A DNA stretch of 64,000 nucleotides from Streptomyces dioscori (lineage in GTDB: Bacteria; Actinomycetota; Actinomycetes; Streptomycetales; Streptomycetaceae): the NCBI RefSeq assembly GCF_003024195.1, contig NZ_KZ679056.1, positions 62,001 to 126,000 of the forward strand. Reading direction: 5' to 3'. The notes under the pieces were generated by a model. The model saw only the letters and a program-made list of their open reading frames with translations. It was not told the DNA's origin and searched no databases. Positions 54,920 through 63,618 of this stretch are shown here, one piece after another. Made by a program: the position numbers and the translations under genes. Position 1 is the stretch's first letter, and each line of letters begins with the position of its first letter.

Positions 54920-55801
54920 ATGACGCCAATCACTGAGGTGGCCGGGCGAAAGGTGACCCTGAGCAACCTCGACAAGGTGCTCCACCCGGCGACGGGCTTC
55001 ACCAAGGGCGAGCTGCTGCACTACTACGCGACGGCGGCGGAGGCGTTCCTCCCCCATCTCCGCGACCGCCCGGTCTCCCTGCTGCGCTATCCGGACGGCC
55101 CGGACGGCCAGGTCTTCTTCACCAAGAACGTCCCGCCAGGTACGCCCGACTGGGTCGCCACCACGGAGGTCCCCCGTTCGGAGGGGCCGGCCCGGATGGT
55201 CCTGGTCCAGGACCTGCCCTCCCTGATGTGGGCCGCGAACCTGGTCACCGAGTTCCACACCCCGCAGTGGTCGGCGCGGACCCCTGATGTCGCCGACCGG
55301 CTGGTCCTCGACCTGGATCCCGGCGCACCGGCCACGATCGTGGAGTGCTGCCGGGTCGCGGTATGGCTGCGCGACCGGTTGGCGGCGGACGGGCTGACGG
55401 CGTACGCGAAGACGTCCGGGTCCAAGGGGCTGCATCTGCTGGCTGCCCTGCAGCCGACCCCGTCCGCCGAGGTCTCCGCCTACGCCAAGGCGCTCGCGGT
55501 GGAGGCGGAGGGCGACCTGCCCGGACTGGTCGTCCACCGGATGACGCGCAGTCTGCGGCCTTCCAAGGTCTTCGTCGACTTCAGCCAGAACGCGGCCCGT
55601 AAGACCACCGCCGCCCCGTACACGCTCCGGGCCCGGGCGGCCCCCACGGTCTCCACGCCTGTCACGTGGGACGAGGTCGAGTCCTGCGGCGCTCCTTCCG
55701 AACTGGCCTTCGGGGCCGAGGACATCGCGCCCCGTCTCGATCGCCTCGGCGATCTGCTGGGGCCGTTGCTGGACGCGGGCCTGGCGGGATCACTGCCGTG
55801 A
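54920..55801 (+). CDS. LigD polymerase domain protein (end-joining primase-polymerase)
   Basis: 293-aa stand-alone PolDom of the AEP superfamily, without fused ligase or nuclease domains. Catalytic Asp131 and Asp133 are in VLDLDPG; KTSGSKGLHLL carries the nucleotide-binding His/Lys-Ser motif. It fills and extends ends (preferring ribonucleotides) in NHEJ. Start ATG 54920 (MTPITEVAGRKVTL). Divergent from ku with 103 bp between, so both are probably co-regulated. Confidence 0.95.
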   Translation: MTPITEVAGRKVTLSNLDKVLHPATGFTKGELLHYYATAAEAFLPHLRDRPVSLLRYPDGPDGQVFFTKNVPPGTPDWVATTEVPRSEGPARMVLVQDLPSLMWAANLVTEFHTPQWSARTPDVADRLVLDLDPGAPATIVECCRVAVWLRDRLAADGLTAYAKTSGSKGLHLLAALQPTPSAEVSAYAKALAVEAEGDLPGLVVHRMTRSLRPSKVFVDFSQNAARKTTAAPYTLRARAAPTVSTPVTWDEVESCGAPSELAFGAEDIAPRLDRLGDLLGPLLDAGLAGSLP

Positions 55802-55810
55802 CGCTCGGCT

Positions 55811-56093
55811 GCGGGCCGGTGGGGGCCGGTCGCGCCGTTCCCCGCGCCCCCTTCGGGGCGCGTTTCCGTGCGGCCTGCGGAACCGAGACCCGGAACACCG
55901 CCCGGACACTCGACCGCGGGCCGGTTGGGGCCGGCCGCGCCGTTCCCCGCGCCCCTTTCGGGGCGCGTTTCGGTGCGGCCTGCGGAACCGAGACCCGGAA
56001 CACCGCCCGGACACTCGACCGCGGGCCGGTGGGGGCCAGCCGCGCCGTTCCCCGCGCCCCTTCGAGGCGCCCCTTCGGGGCGCCGGGCGCCGG
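55811..56093 (-). repeat. 105-bp tandem repeat containing the dispersed core
   Basis: Units begin at 55811, 55916 and 56021 with GCGGGCCGGT and are exactly 105 bp apart; the third is partial. Each contains GCGCCGTTCCCCGCGCCCC plus a linker with TGCGGCCTGCGGAACCGAG. Located between the convergent ends of ligD-pol and the NERD gene. Confidence 0.92.
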
Positions 56094-56096
56094 GAT

Positions 56097-56900
56097 TCAG
56101 AGCTGTACCCACGTCCCCCGGTCGCGGGCCATCGCGTGCAGGGCCTCCACGTCCGCCGGTTTGAGGACGCCTCCCGAGCGGGCCAGGGATGTCGCGTCCG
56201 TGTCCAGCAGGATGCGTAGGTCGCGCAGCGGGACCGTCACCGAGACGTCCCGGGGGGCGAAGAGAGCCAGTACGGGGCGCACCTCGGCGGTCAGGGCGTA
56301 CGAGGCGCGGTCCGCGTCGGCGCGGACCGCGCGCAGCAGGGGCCGGGCCTCCCGGCGCCCCACCGTCACCATCGGATCGGCGACGAGGACGCGCTGCTTG
56401 CGGGCGTACACCGTGTGCACGGCGAACAGGCCTCCCGGGCCGATCACCAGGTGATGGACGCGGTCCCCGCCGGGCAGCGGCACCGAGTGCAGGGTGCGCC
56501 ACCCTGCCCCCTTCAGCCGGTCCAGCGCCTCACCGACCGCGAGTTCCGCCGCCAGGGCGTGCCGCCTGGGATCCGGCCGCATCCGCCGCTGCGGGCCCGG
56601 CTCGTGGTCGAGCACGGTCTGCAGGGCCTCGCCGGGCCGGTTCGGCGCGAGGTCGTCGTCCGGGTGCAGGGACAGCCGGGCGAGTTCGGCGGGGGTCGGC
56701 ACCGGTGGCGGTCCGATCGTCACCGTTCCGGTCAGGAACGGTCCGAGCACATCGAGCACGTCCTCGCGCCGCTCCTCGCTGAGCAGATTGACCCGGGCGG
56801 CCTCCCTGTCGTACCAGGCGACGTTCCTGCCGTCCGTGCGGCAGACGTAGAGCCGTTCCTGACCGTGCCGCCAAGTCGGTATGACGCGCAGTGCGTTCAT
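56097..56900 (-). CDS. NERD domain-containing protein (nuclease-related)
   Basis: 267 aa. The central NERD core (AAELAVGEALDRLKGAGWRTLHSVPL ... DRVHHLVIGPGGLFAVHTVYARK, broken into parts) is present, with the acidic residue and Lys expected of restriction-like nucleases, followed by a C-terminal helical part. An N-terminal ~110 residues are of unknown fold (VAWYDREAARVNLLSEE). Placed beside ku/ligD, a DNA-related role is possible but not shown. Confidence 0.88.
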   Translation of the reverse strand: MNALRVIPTWRHGQERLYVCRTDGRNVAWYDREAARVNLLSEERREDVLDVLGPFLTGTVTIGPPPVPTPAELARLSLHPDDDLAPNRPGEALQTVLDHEPGPQRRMRPDPRRHALAAELAVGEALDRLKGAGWRTLHSVPLPGGDRVHHLVIGPGGLFAVHTVYARKQRVLVADPMVTVGRREARPLLRAVRADADRASYALTAEVRPVLALFAPRDVSVTVPLRDLRILLDTDATSLARSGGVLKPADVEALHAMARDRGTWVQL

Positions 56901-56991
56901 GCATCATCACCCCTCGACCATGGGAACAGGCGGGGTGCTCCAGGGGCAAGAAGGCAGCTACCTTTGGCAGTAGTTGGAGGGGGAGGCGCCG

Positions 56992-57498
56992 TTGCGGGCT
57001 CGCAGAAGGCAACCCGATGTGCCGGTCCCGGACAGCCCGTGGAGCGAGATAGTGCCCGGTCTGTGGATGGGCGGGCACCAGTACACGGGCCGGTCGGGCG
57101 AACCGGAGTTCGCCGTCGTGCACGACGAGTTCGATCTGGTGCTGACCCTGCTGCGACTACCCGGCCACGGCCCGGAGCCGGGTGTCGAGCACCATGTGTG
57201 GGACATCCCGGACGGGCCGCTGGACGGCACCCAGCTGGCCGGCGTGATGCGGCTCGCCCGGACCGCGACCGAGGCACTGGACGAGGGCAGGCGCGTCCTG
57301 GTCCGCTGCTTCCACGGCTACAACCGCTCGGGGCTCGTCGTCGCGCACGCCCTGATCCTCGCGGGCCGTACGACCGACGAGGCGATCCGGCTGATCCGCT
57401 CCCGCCGCTCCCCGTGGGCCCTGCACAACGAACTCTTCGTGGAGTACCTGCGGACCGGTCTTGCCACGGCCCGCCTTCTGGAGGAGCTGGCCGAGTAG
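56992..57498 (+). CDS. Dual-specificity protein phosphatase family protein
   Basis: 168 aa. Phosphatase P-loop VRCFHGYNRSG with Cys106 and Arg112 in the C-x5-R motif; the acid Asp is likely in WDIPDGPLDG. Start is a TTG at 56992, 5 bases after GGGGGAGG; a TTG 18 bases upstream is also in frame. It is divergent from the NERD gene. The substrate is unknown; such single-domain DSPs are common in actinobacteria. Confidence 0.85.
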   Translation: MRARRRQPDVPVPDSPWSEIVPGLWMGGHQYTGRSGEPEFAVVHDEFDLVLTLLRLPGHGPEPGVEHHVWDIPDGPLDGTQLAGVMRLARTATEALDEGRRVLVRCFHGYNRSGLVVAHALILAGRTTDEAIRLIRSRRSPWALHNELFVEYLRTGLATARLLEELAE

Positions 57499-57692
57499 GC
57501 CGAGTAACCGGGCGGGCGGCGCCGACAGCCCCGCCCGCCCGGACCACTCGGCTCGCCCGGCTCGCCCGGCTCGCCCGGACCACTCGGTCCACTCGGTGAA
57601 CAAAAGGGACTTCCGTACGAATAAGGTGTCCCGGACAGCAGGGTCGTTCAGCCATGCTCCCTGACCCCGTCCGGCCCCGACGCAGGAGCGCA

Positions 57693-58472
57693 GTGATCCA
57701 CAACCGCCCCGCGGCCCTCACCCAGCCGGTCGCGCAGCCGGTCACGCAGCCAGTCGCGCAGCCAGTCGCACTGCTCGTCGCGCTGGCGCTCGCCGGTCCG
57801 CTGCTGGCGGGCTGCGGCGACCCGGGCGACCTGCGCGGCGCCGGTCCGACGTCCACCGCCGTCGGGCCGACCCGGCTGTGGCCGCAGGTCCCGCCCGCCG
57901 CCTCGCCAGCCGTCGACTACGGCGAGGCGGACACCGAGACGGTCGAAGGCGTCCCGGTCCCGGGCGACGACATCCGCAAGGCCGACCCGGTCACCGTCTT
58001 CCGCGCGGAGATCGCCGCCCACCCGGACCTCTACACCGGCAAGGGGCGTTACGCGGAGACGGCCCGGCAGGTCGCAGGGTGCGGCGGGAAGAGCGCGCGC
58101 GGCCGGACGTGCCCGGTCCTGCGGGCCTACTACCGCGATCTCACGGGTGACGGCCGCGACGACATGGTGCTCGGCGTGCGGATGCCCGACCACCAGCTGG
58201 GCGTGCGCGCTTACACCGTCATCGGGCACCGGCTGACGGAGGTCATGGCGACGACCGACAGCACGCTCGGCGTGGAGATCGCGGGCCGGGACGTGATCAT
58301 CCGCTCGCCGTCGACACTGGCGGGCTACGAGTACCGCACGGTGTGGTCGTGGGACCGGCGGCAGCGGGCGATGCTCGCGGCCAAGGACGAGATCCTGCGG
58401 GTCGGGGCCACGGCCACGCCCTCCGGACGCGCGCCCGCCCGCACCCCCGCCGCCTCGGCCGCGCCCCGGTGA
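57693..58472 (+). CDS. Putative lipoprotein coupled to a histidine kinase
   Basis: 259 aa. Signal peptide with four 4-residue repeats (QPVA/QPVT) encoded by 12-bp repeats, then LLVALALAGPLLAGC with lipobox Cys41. The mature protein is globular with FRAEIAAHPDLYTGKGRYAE, GRDDMVLGVRM (FG-GAP-like Asp loop DLTGDGRDD) and a Cys pair (CGGKSARGRTC). GTG 57693 follows AGGAG; an ATG at 57654 is in frame. The stop overlaps the kinase start (GTGA), so they act together, as lipoproteins do with sensor kinases in the cse system. Confidence 0.82.
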   Translation: MIHNRPAALTQPVAQPVTQPVAQPVALLVALALAGPLLAGCGDPGDLRGAGPTSTAVGPTRLWPQVPPAASPAVDYGEADTETVEGVPVPGDDIRKADPVTVFRAEIAAHPDLYTGKGRYAETARQVAGCGGKSARGRTCPVLRAYYRDLTGDGRDDMVLGVRMPDHQLGVRAYTVIGHRLTEVMATTDSTLGVEIAGRDVIIRSPSTLAGYEYRTVWSWDRRQRAMLAAKDEILRVGATATPSGRAPARTPAASAAPR

Positions 58473-59842
58473 ACCGTCCACCGGAGGGGCCGCGCCCCGG
58501 ACCTCCTCCCCGACCGCTCCCAGGGGCGCCCCCCGAGGCCGGCCGCATCGGGCGGTTGCGCCGGCGGACCGCCGGCCTCACCTGGAAGGCAGCCGTCTTC
58601 ATCACGGTGATGTGCTGCGGGCTCGCCGCGCTCCTCGGCATCCTCGTGCACGTCTCGGTGACCGACCAGACCGTCGGCGAGGCCCGCGACCACGCGCTCG
58701 ACCGGCTGGCGGAGACCACGGAGGCGTTCGAGGCGGGCGACCGGCTGCCACCGGGCGCGGGCGTGGATCTGGCGGGGCTGCCCGCCGAGTTGCGTACGCT
58801 CGCGGCGGGCGGGCAGCGCGGCACGATGGTCGGGACCGGTGACCCGTACCCCACGATGTGGGCGGCCGGGCCCGTGAGCGGCGGACGGACGCTCGCCGTG
58901 CGGGTCGACTACGCGCAGGGGGTCCGCACGATCGAGGGGCTCGACCGGGCGATCCTCGGCTCCTCGGCGCTGGCGATCGGCGTGACGCTGCTGGTGGGCG
59001 CGTTCGCGGTGACGCGCGTGACGCGGCGGCTGCACTCGACGGCCCAGGTGGCGCGGCGGATCAGCGCCGGCGATCTGGACGCGCGGGTGGGGGATCCCCG
59101 GGCCGGGGGTACGCCGATCGAGGGTGCGCGGGCCGGGGGTACGTCGACCCGGGGCCGGGCGGGTCCTCAGGACGAGGTGGCCGCGGTGGCCGGGGCGCTG
59201 GACACGATGGCGTCCTCGCTGCAGAACAAACTGCTGAGCGAGCAGCGGTTCACCGCGGATGTGGCGCACGAGCTGCGGACTCCGCTGACGGGGCTGCACG
59301 CGGCGGCCGAACTGCTGCCGCCCGGCCGCCCCACCGAACTCGTCCGGGACCGGGTCGCCGCACTGCGCACGCTCACCGAGGATCTGCTGGAGATCTCCCG
59401 GCTGGACGCGCGCAGCGAACGGGCGGAGGTGGACGCGGTGCGGCTGGGGGCTGTGGCCGAGCGGGTGGTGCGGGCCGCGGACTCGGGTACGGGCTTGCGT
59501 ACCGAGGTGCGGGTGGTGCGGGATGCCGTCGTGGAGACCGATCAGCGGCGGTTGGAGCGGGTGCTGGGGAATCTTGTGGCCAACGCCCATCGGCATGGGC
59601 GGGGGCCGGTGACGTTGACGGTCGACGGGGGTGTCATCACCGTGCGGGATCACGGGGACGGGTATCCGGAGTATCTGCTGGGGCATGGGCCGCAGCGGTT
59701 CCGGACGGAGGGGGGTGCTCGGGGGCATGGGTTGGGGTTGACCATTGCCGTGGGGCAGGCGGGGGTGTTGGGGGCGCGGCTTGTGTTTGCCAACGGGGTG
59801 GGTGGGGGTGCGGTTGCCGTGTTGACGTTGGCCGGTTCCTGA
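58469..59842 (+). CDS. Sensor histidine kinase (HAMP-HisKA-HATPase)
   Basis: 457 aa. Two membrane helices (AAVFITVMCCGLAALLGILV and AIGVTLLVGAFAVTRVT) border a ~110-residue external domain; then HAMP, HisKA with VAHELRTPL (His267), N-box VLGNLVANAHRHG and G-boxes GHGLGLTI. A Gly/Ala/Arg insertion (DPRAGGTPIEGARAGGTSTRG) lies inside the HAMP linker. No response regulator gene is adjacent in the window, so it is orphan here. Codon use shifts to TTG/GGG/GTG in the last ~90 codons. Confidence 0.92.
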   Translation: MNRPPEGPRPGPPPRPLPGAPPEAGRIGRLRRRTAGLTWKAAVFITVMCCGLAALLGILVHVSVTDQTVGEARDHALDRLAETTEAFEAGDRLPPGAGVDLAGLPAELRTLAAGGQRGTMVGTGDPYPTMWAAGPVSGGRTLAVRVDYAQGVRTIEGLDRAILGSSALAIGVTLLVGAFAVTRVTRRLHSTAQVARRISAGDLDARVGDPRAGGTPIEGARAGGTSTRGRAGPQDEVAAVAGALDTMASSLQNKLLSEQRFTADVAHELRTPLTGLHAAAELLPPGRPTELVRDRVAALRTLTEDLLEISRLDARSERAEVDAVRLGAVAERVVRAADSGTGLRTEVRVVRDAVVETDQRRLERVLGNLVANAHRHGRGPVTLTVDGGVITVRDHGDGYPEYLLGHGPQRFRTEGGARGHGLGLTIAVGQAGVLGARLVFANGVGGGAVAVLTLAGS

Positions 59843-59888
59843 GGGGCGGTCGGTTGTCGGGTGCGGGTCCGTCGTGGCTGGTCGCGCC

Positions 59889-60040
59889 GTTCCCCGCGCC
59901 CCTGAAGACAAAGGACTGCGCCGTTCCCCGCGCCCCTTGGGGGCTGCGCCCCTCAAAGACGAAAGATTGCGCCGTTCCCCACGCCCCTTAGGGGGTGCGG
60001 CCCCCCAAAGACAAAAGATTGCGCCGTTCCCCGCGCCCCT
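59889..60040 (-). repeat. Dispersed-repeat array with four cores (minus orientation)
   Basis: GTTCCCC(G/A)CGCCCCT at 59889, 59923, 59974 and 60026. Linkers contain AAAGACAAAAGATTGCGCC. The linker AAAGACGAAAGATTGCGCC is the inverse of that at 10426. Follows the histidine kinase gene. The remaining ~115 bp up to the next gene show only a ribosome site. Confidence 0.9.
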
Positions 60041-60156
60041 TAGGGGGTGCGCCCCCGTGGCTGTGCCCCGATGGCTCAGTGTGGCGCGCGGTCGCGGGGA
60101 GGGGATTCTAATGTGGCGGTTAGTCAGGCTTGGTCACCATTTCGGAGGAGTCCGCC

Positions 60157-60543
60157 ATGTCTCTGCGTACCGCTTTCGTCCGTCGTCTCGGGATAGCCGC
60201 CGCCTGTGGCGGACTCGTCGTCGGGGGCGCGAGCCCCGCCCTCGCCGGTGACGACTGGGACGACCACCACGGCAACCATGACAGCAGCCACGACAGCAGT
60301 CACGCCCGTTACTACAAGGGCCGTATCAGCGCGCCCGGCGGGCTGAACCTGCGGGACAAGCCGACCCGCAGCAGCTCCGTCATCGGCTTCGCGGAGTACG
60401 GCGAGGTCGTCTCCATCTTCTGCAAGACGCCCGGCCAGAGCGTCCAGGGCAACACCCTCTGGTACCTCCTCGCCGACGGCACCTGGGCCTGGGGCGCCGC
60501 CCGCTACATCGACAACATCGGCGCCTCGCCCCGCTGGTGCTGA
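60157..60543 (+). CDS. Secreted SH3 domain protein
   Basis: 128 aa. Signal peptide RLGIAAACGGLVVGGASPALA, then a short His/Asp/Ser-rich stretch (DDHHGNHDSSHDSSH) that may bind metal, then a bacterial SH3 domain (LNLRDKPTRSSSVIGFAEYGEVVSI ... WYLLADGTWAWGAARYI, in parts). Such domains often bind wall peptides. GGAGGAG precedes the ATG. Function unknown. A tandem AGCAGCCACGAC sequence is repeated in the His/Ser part. Confidence 0.9.
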   Translation: MSLRTAFVRRLGIAAACGGLVVGGASPALAGDDWDDHHGNHDSSHDSSHARYYKGRISAPGGLNLRDKPTRSSSVIGFAEYGEVVSIFCKTPGQSVQGNTLWYLLADGTWAWGAARYIDNIGASPRWC

Positions 60544-60635
60544 GCGCGTCCCCCGTACCGCCCGAGGCACACCGGCACAGCCCCTCTGTCGCGACATAAC
60601 AGGACATCGGGCGACCGGCTTGCTAACTTCCGGAC

Positions 60636-62099
60636 ATGCTCTCGCCCGGAACGACAGCGCAGGCGGACCCGCCGGCTCCCGTTGTACGCCTCCCCCGGCG
60701 CCGTGGCATCGAGTTCACCCTCCTCGTCATGGCCGTCCTGCTCTCCGTGTACGGCTACTGCGGCGTCGGGCTCGCACGCACCGGAGCCGTCCCGCCCGGC
60801 GCCGCCGGATACGGCGCCGGGCTGGGCGTGCTCGCGCTCCTCGCGCATCTCGCGGTGCGTCTGCGCGCCCCCTGCGCCGACCCGCTGCTGCTCCCGATCG
60901 CCGTCCTGCTCAACGGCCTGGGCCTGGTCCTGATCTACCGGCTCGACCTGGAGACCCCCGCCGACCGGGCGGCGCCCACGCAACTCGTCTGGTCGACCCT
61001 GGGCGTGGCCCTGTTCATCGCGGTGGTGGTGCTGCTGCGCGACCACCGGGTGCTCCAGCGCTACACGTACGTGTCCGTCGTCACCGCACTGGCCCTGCTC
61101 GTCCTGCCGATCTTCTTCCCCTCGGTGAACGGCGCCCGGATCTGGATCAGGATCGCCGGGTTCTCCATCCAGCCGGGCGAGTTCGCGAAGGTCATGCTCG
61201 CGCTGTTCTTCGCCGGCTACCTCGCCGCCAACCGCAACGCCCTCGCGTACACGGGCCGCCGTATCTGGCTGCTCCAACTGCCCACCGGACGCGTACTGGG
61301 CCCGATCCTCGCGGTCTGGCTGCTGAGCGTGGGCGTCCTGGTCCTCGAACGCGACCTCGGCACCTCTCTGCTCTTCTTCGGCCTCTTCGTGATCCTGCTG
61401 TACGTGGCCACGGGCCGCACCGGCTGGATCGCGGTGGGCCTGCTGCTCGCGGCCTGCGGGGCCTTCGCCGTCGGCTGGCTGGAACCGCATGTGCACAGCA
61501 GGGTCGAGGACTGGCTGCACCCCTTCGCGTCGATCGAGGCGGGCCTGGGCCCGAACCAACTCGCCCAGTCGCTCTTCGCGTTCGCCGCCGGCGGGTTCCT
61601 CGGCACGGGCCTCGGCGCCGGCCACTCGATCCTCATCGGCTTCGCCGTGAAGTCGGACTTCATCCTGGCCACGGCGGGCGAGGAACTGGGCCTGGCCGGC
61701 CTCTCCGCGATCTTCATCCTGTACGGGCTGCTGGTCGAGCGCGGTATCCGGGCGGGCCTCGCCCTGGCCGACCCCTTCGGCCGGCTGCTCGCGGTCGGGC
61801 TGGCGTCGATCGTGGCGCTGCAGGTCTTCGTGATCGCGGGCGGGGTGACGGGGCTGATCCCGCTGACCGGGATGGCGATGCCGTTCCTCGCGCAGGGCGG
61901 TTCGTCGGTCGTCACCAACTGGATCATCGTGGCCCTGCTGATGCGCCTCAGCGACTCCGCACGCGGCCGGTCCGAGGAGAAACAGCAGGACGAGGAGAAA
62001 CGGCTGGGCGAGGAGAAACGGCTGGGCGAGGAGAAACGGCCGGGCGAGGGGAAGCCGCAGGGTGCGGGGACACAGCAGGGCGGGGAGGTCGCGCCGTGA
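60636..62099 (+). CDS. FtsW/RodA/SpoVE (SEDS) family glycan polymerase
   Basis: 487 aa with ten or more membrane helices; SEDS motifs FPSVNGARIWIRIAGFSIQPGEFAK and GGVTGLIPLTGMAMPFLAQGGSSVV are clear. Lipid II-polymerising partner of the penicillin-binding protein downstream, with which it overlaps by four bases (GTGA). The C-terminus is a charged tail of GEEKRL repeats from three 18-bp units at about 61971-62045. The pair resembles RodA/PbpA of the pknB cluster but here no PknB, PstP or FHA gene adjoins, so it looks like a paralogous pair. Confidence 0.94.
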   Translation: MLSPGTTAQADPPAPVVRLPRRRGIEFTLLVMAVLLSVYGYCGVGLARTGAVPPGAAGYGAGLGVLALLAHLAVRLRAPCADPLLLPIAVLLNGLGLVLIYRLDLETPADRAAPTQLVWSTLGVALFIAVVVLLRDHRVLQRYTYVSVVTALALLVLPIFFPSVNGARIWIRIAGFSIQPGEFAKVMLALFFAGYLAANRNALAYTGRRIWLLQLPTGRVLGPILAVWLLSVGVLVLERDLGTSLLFFGLFVILLYVATGRTGWIAVGLLLAACGAFAVGWLEPHVHSRVEDWLHPFASIEAGLGPNQLAQSLFAFAAGGFLGTGLGAGHSILIGFAVKSDFILATAGEELGLAGLSAIFILYGLLVERGIRAGLALADPFGRLLAVGLASIVALQVFVIAGGVTGLIPLTGMAMPFLAQGGSSVVTNWIIVALLMRLSDSARGRSEEKQQDEEKRLGEEKRLGEEKRPGEGKPQGAGTQQGGEVAP

Positions 62100-63574
62100 C
62101 GGGCAACGGGCGGCCCATGACCCGGTACATCCGGCACGCCGCCGCCTTCTGCGCGCTCCTGCTGCTCGCCCTGCTCGTCAACGCCACCCGTGTGCAGCTC
62201 GTCCAAGCCCGTACGTACGACGAGAATCCGGCCAACCGCCGCCACACGATCGCCCGCTACGGGCAGCCGCGCGGAGACATCCTCGTCGGCGGGCGTGCGG
62301 TCACCGGGTCCCGGGACTCCGGGGAGCAGTTCCGCTACGAACGCACGTACAAGAACGGCCCGTTGTACGCCCCGGTCACCGGCTTCGCCTCCCAGGTGTA
62401 CGGGACCTCCCTGCTGGAGGGGGCCGCCGACGGCGTACTGGCGGGCACCGACCCGGCGCTCTCGCTGCTCCCCCTGTGGAACGACCTCGCACGGGCCCGT
62501 GACCCCGGCGGCCGGGTGGTCACGACGCTCGACGCGGCGGCGCAGCAGGCGGCGTACGCCGGTCTCGGTGCGCGGCGGGGCGCGGTGGCCGCCCTCGAAC
62601 CGTCCACCGGCCGGATCCTGGCCCTGGTCTCCACCCCCTCCTACGACCCCGGGGAACTCTCCGGGACGGGCTCCGCCGTGGCCGGGGCGTGGGCGCGGCT
62701 GAACGGCGCGGCGGACAAGCCGATGCTCAACCGGGCGGTGCGGCAGACGTATCCGCCGGGCTCGACCTTCAAGGTCGTCACCGCGGCGGCGGCGCTGGAC
62801 TCGGGTGTGGTGCGTGACCTGGACGCGCCCACCGACTCCCCGGACCCGTACCGGCTGCCGGGCAGTTCGGCGCGGCTGACCAACGAGGTCGAGGGGTGCG
62901 CGGACGCGTCGCTGCGGTACGCCTTCCAGTGGTCGTGCAACACGGTCTTCGCCGGGCTGGGTGTGGAGGCGGGCCGGGACGCGATGCGCACGACGGCAGC
63001 CGGCTTCGGCTTCAACGACCGCAAGCTCGGCATCCCCTTCCGGGTCTCCCCCAGCACCTTCGACACCCGGGTGGACAAGGCGCAGCTCGCGCTGTCGTCC
63101 ATCGGCCAGTACAACACCCGTGCCACGCCGCTGCAGATGGCGATGGTGGCCGCGGCCGTCGCCAACTACGGCTCGGTGCGCACCCCGCACCTGGTGGAGC
63201 GGACGACCACGGACGACGGCGACACGGTGTCCGCCACCGGGCAGCACACCCTGGGCCGGGCCATGAACCCCTCGACGGCCGTACGGCTGCGCGAGCTGAT
63301 GACGGACGTGGTGGAGAAGGGCACCGGCACGAACGCGGCGATCCCCGGCGCCACGGTCGGCGGCAAGTCCGGCACTGCCCAGCACGGCGTCCACAACTCC
63401 GGTACGCCGTACGCCTGGTTCATCTCCTGGGCGCAGGACGACGACTCCATGGAACCGGCGGTCGCCGTCGCGGTCGTCGTCGAGGACGCGGCGGCCGACC
63501 GGGGCGACATCAGCGGCGGCGGGGACGCGGCGCCGATCGCCCGCGCGGTGATGGAGGCGGTGCTCGACCGGTGA
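62096..63574 (+). CDS. Penicillin-binding protein 2 (class B transpeptidase)
   Basis: 492 aa. One N-terminal helix (AAAFCALLLLALLVNATRVQLVQA), short dimerisation domain, then the transpeptidase with STFK (Ser223), SCN (Ser280) and KSGT (Lys424) motifs in the expected order and spacing. Start is GTG at 62096. With its SEDS partner it builds and crosslinks peptidoglycan. PbpA-like, but paralogue status is inferred. Confidence 0.95.
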   Translation: MTGNGRPMTRYIRHAAAFCALLLLALLVNATRVQLVQARTYDENPANRRHTIARYGQPRGDILVGGRAVTGSRDSGEQFRYERTYKNGPLYAPVTGFASQVYGTSLLEGAADGVLAGTDPALSLLPLWNDLARARDPGGRVVTTLDAAAQQAAYAGLGARRGAVAALEPSTGRILALVSTPSYDPGELSGTGSAVAGAWARLNGAADKPMLNRAVRQTYPPGSTFKVVTAAAALDSGVVRDLDAPTDSPDPYRLPGSSARLTNEVEGCADASLRYAFQWSCNTVFAGLGVEAGRDAMRTTAAGFGFNDRKLGIPFRVSPSTFDTRVDKAQLALSSIGQYNTRATPLQMAMVAAAVANYGSVRTPHLVERTTTDDGDTVSATGQHTLGRAMNPSTAVRLRELMTDVVEKGTGTNAAIPGATVGGKSGTAQHGVHNSGTPYAWFISWAQDDDSMEPAVAVAVVVEDAAADRGDISGGGDAAPIARAVMEAVLDR

Positions 63575-63618
63575 GACGGGGGTGGTGGCACGGTCGCGGC
63601 CCGACCTAACGTTCGGTC

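Noticed and set aside
60620..62095. Frame continuous with the penicillin-binding protein but starting much earlier
   Set aside because: The upstream part overlaps the SEDS gene and is Arg/Pro-rich; the GTG at 62096 is the sensible start.
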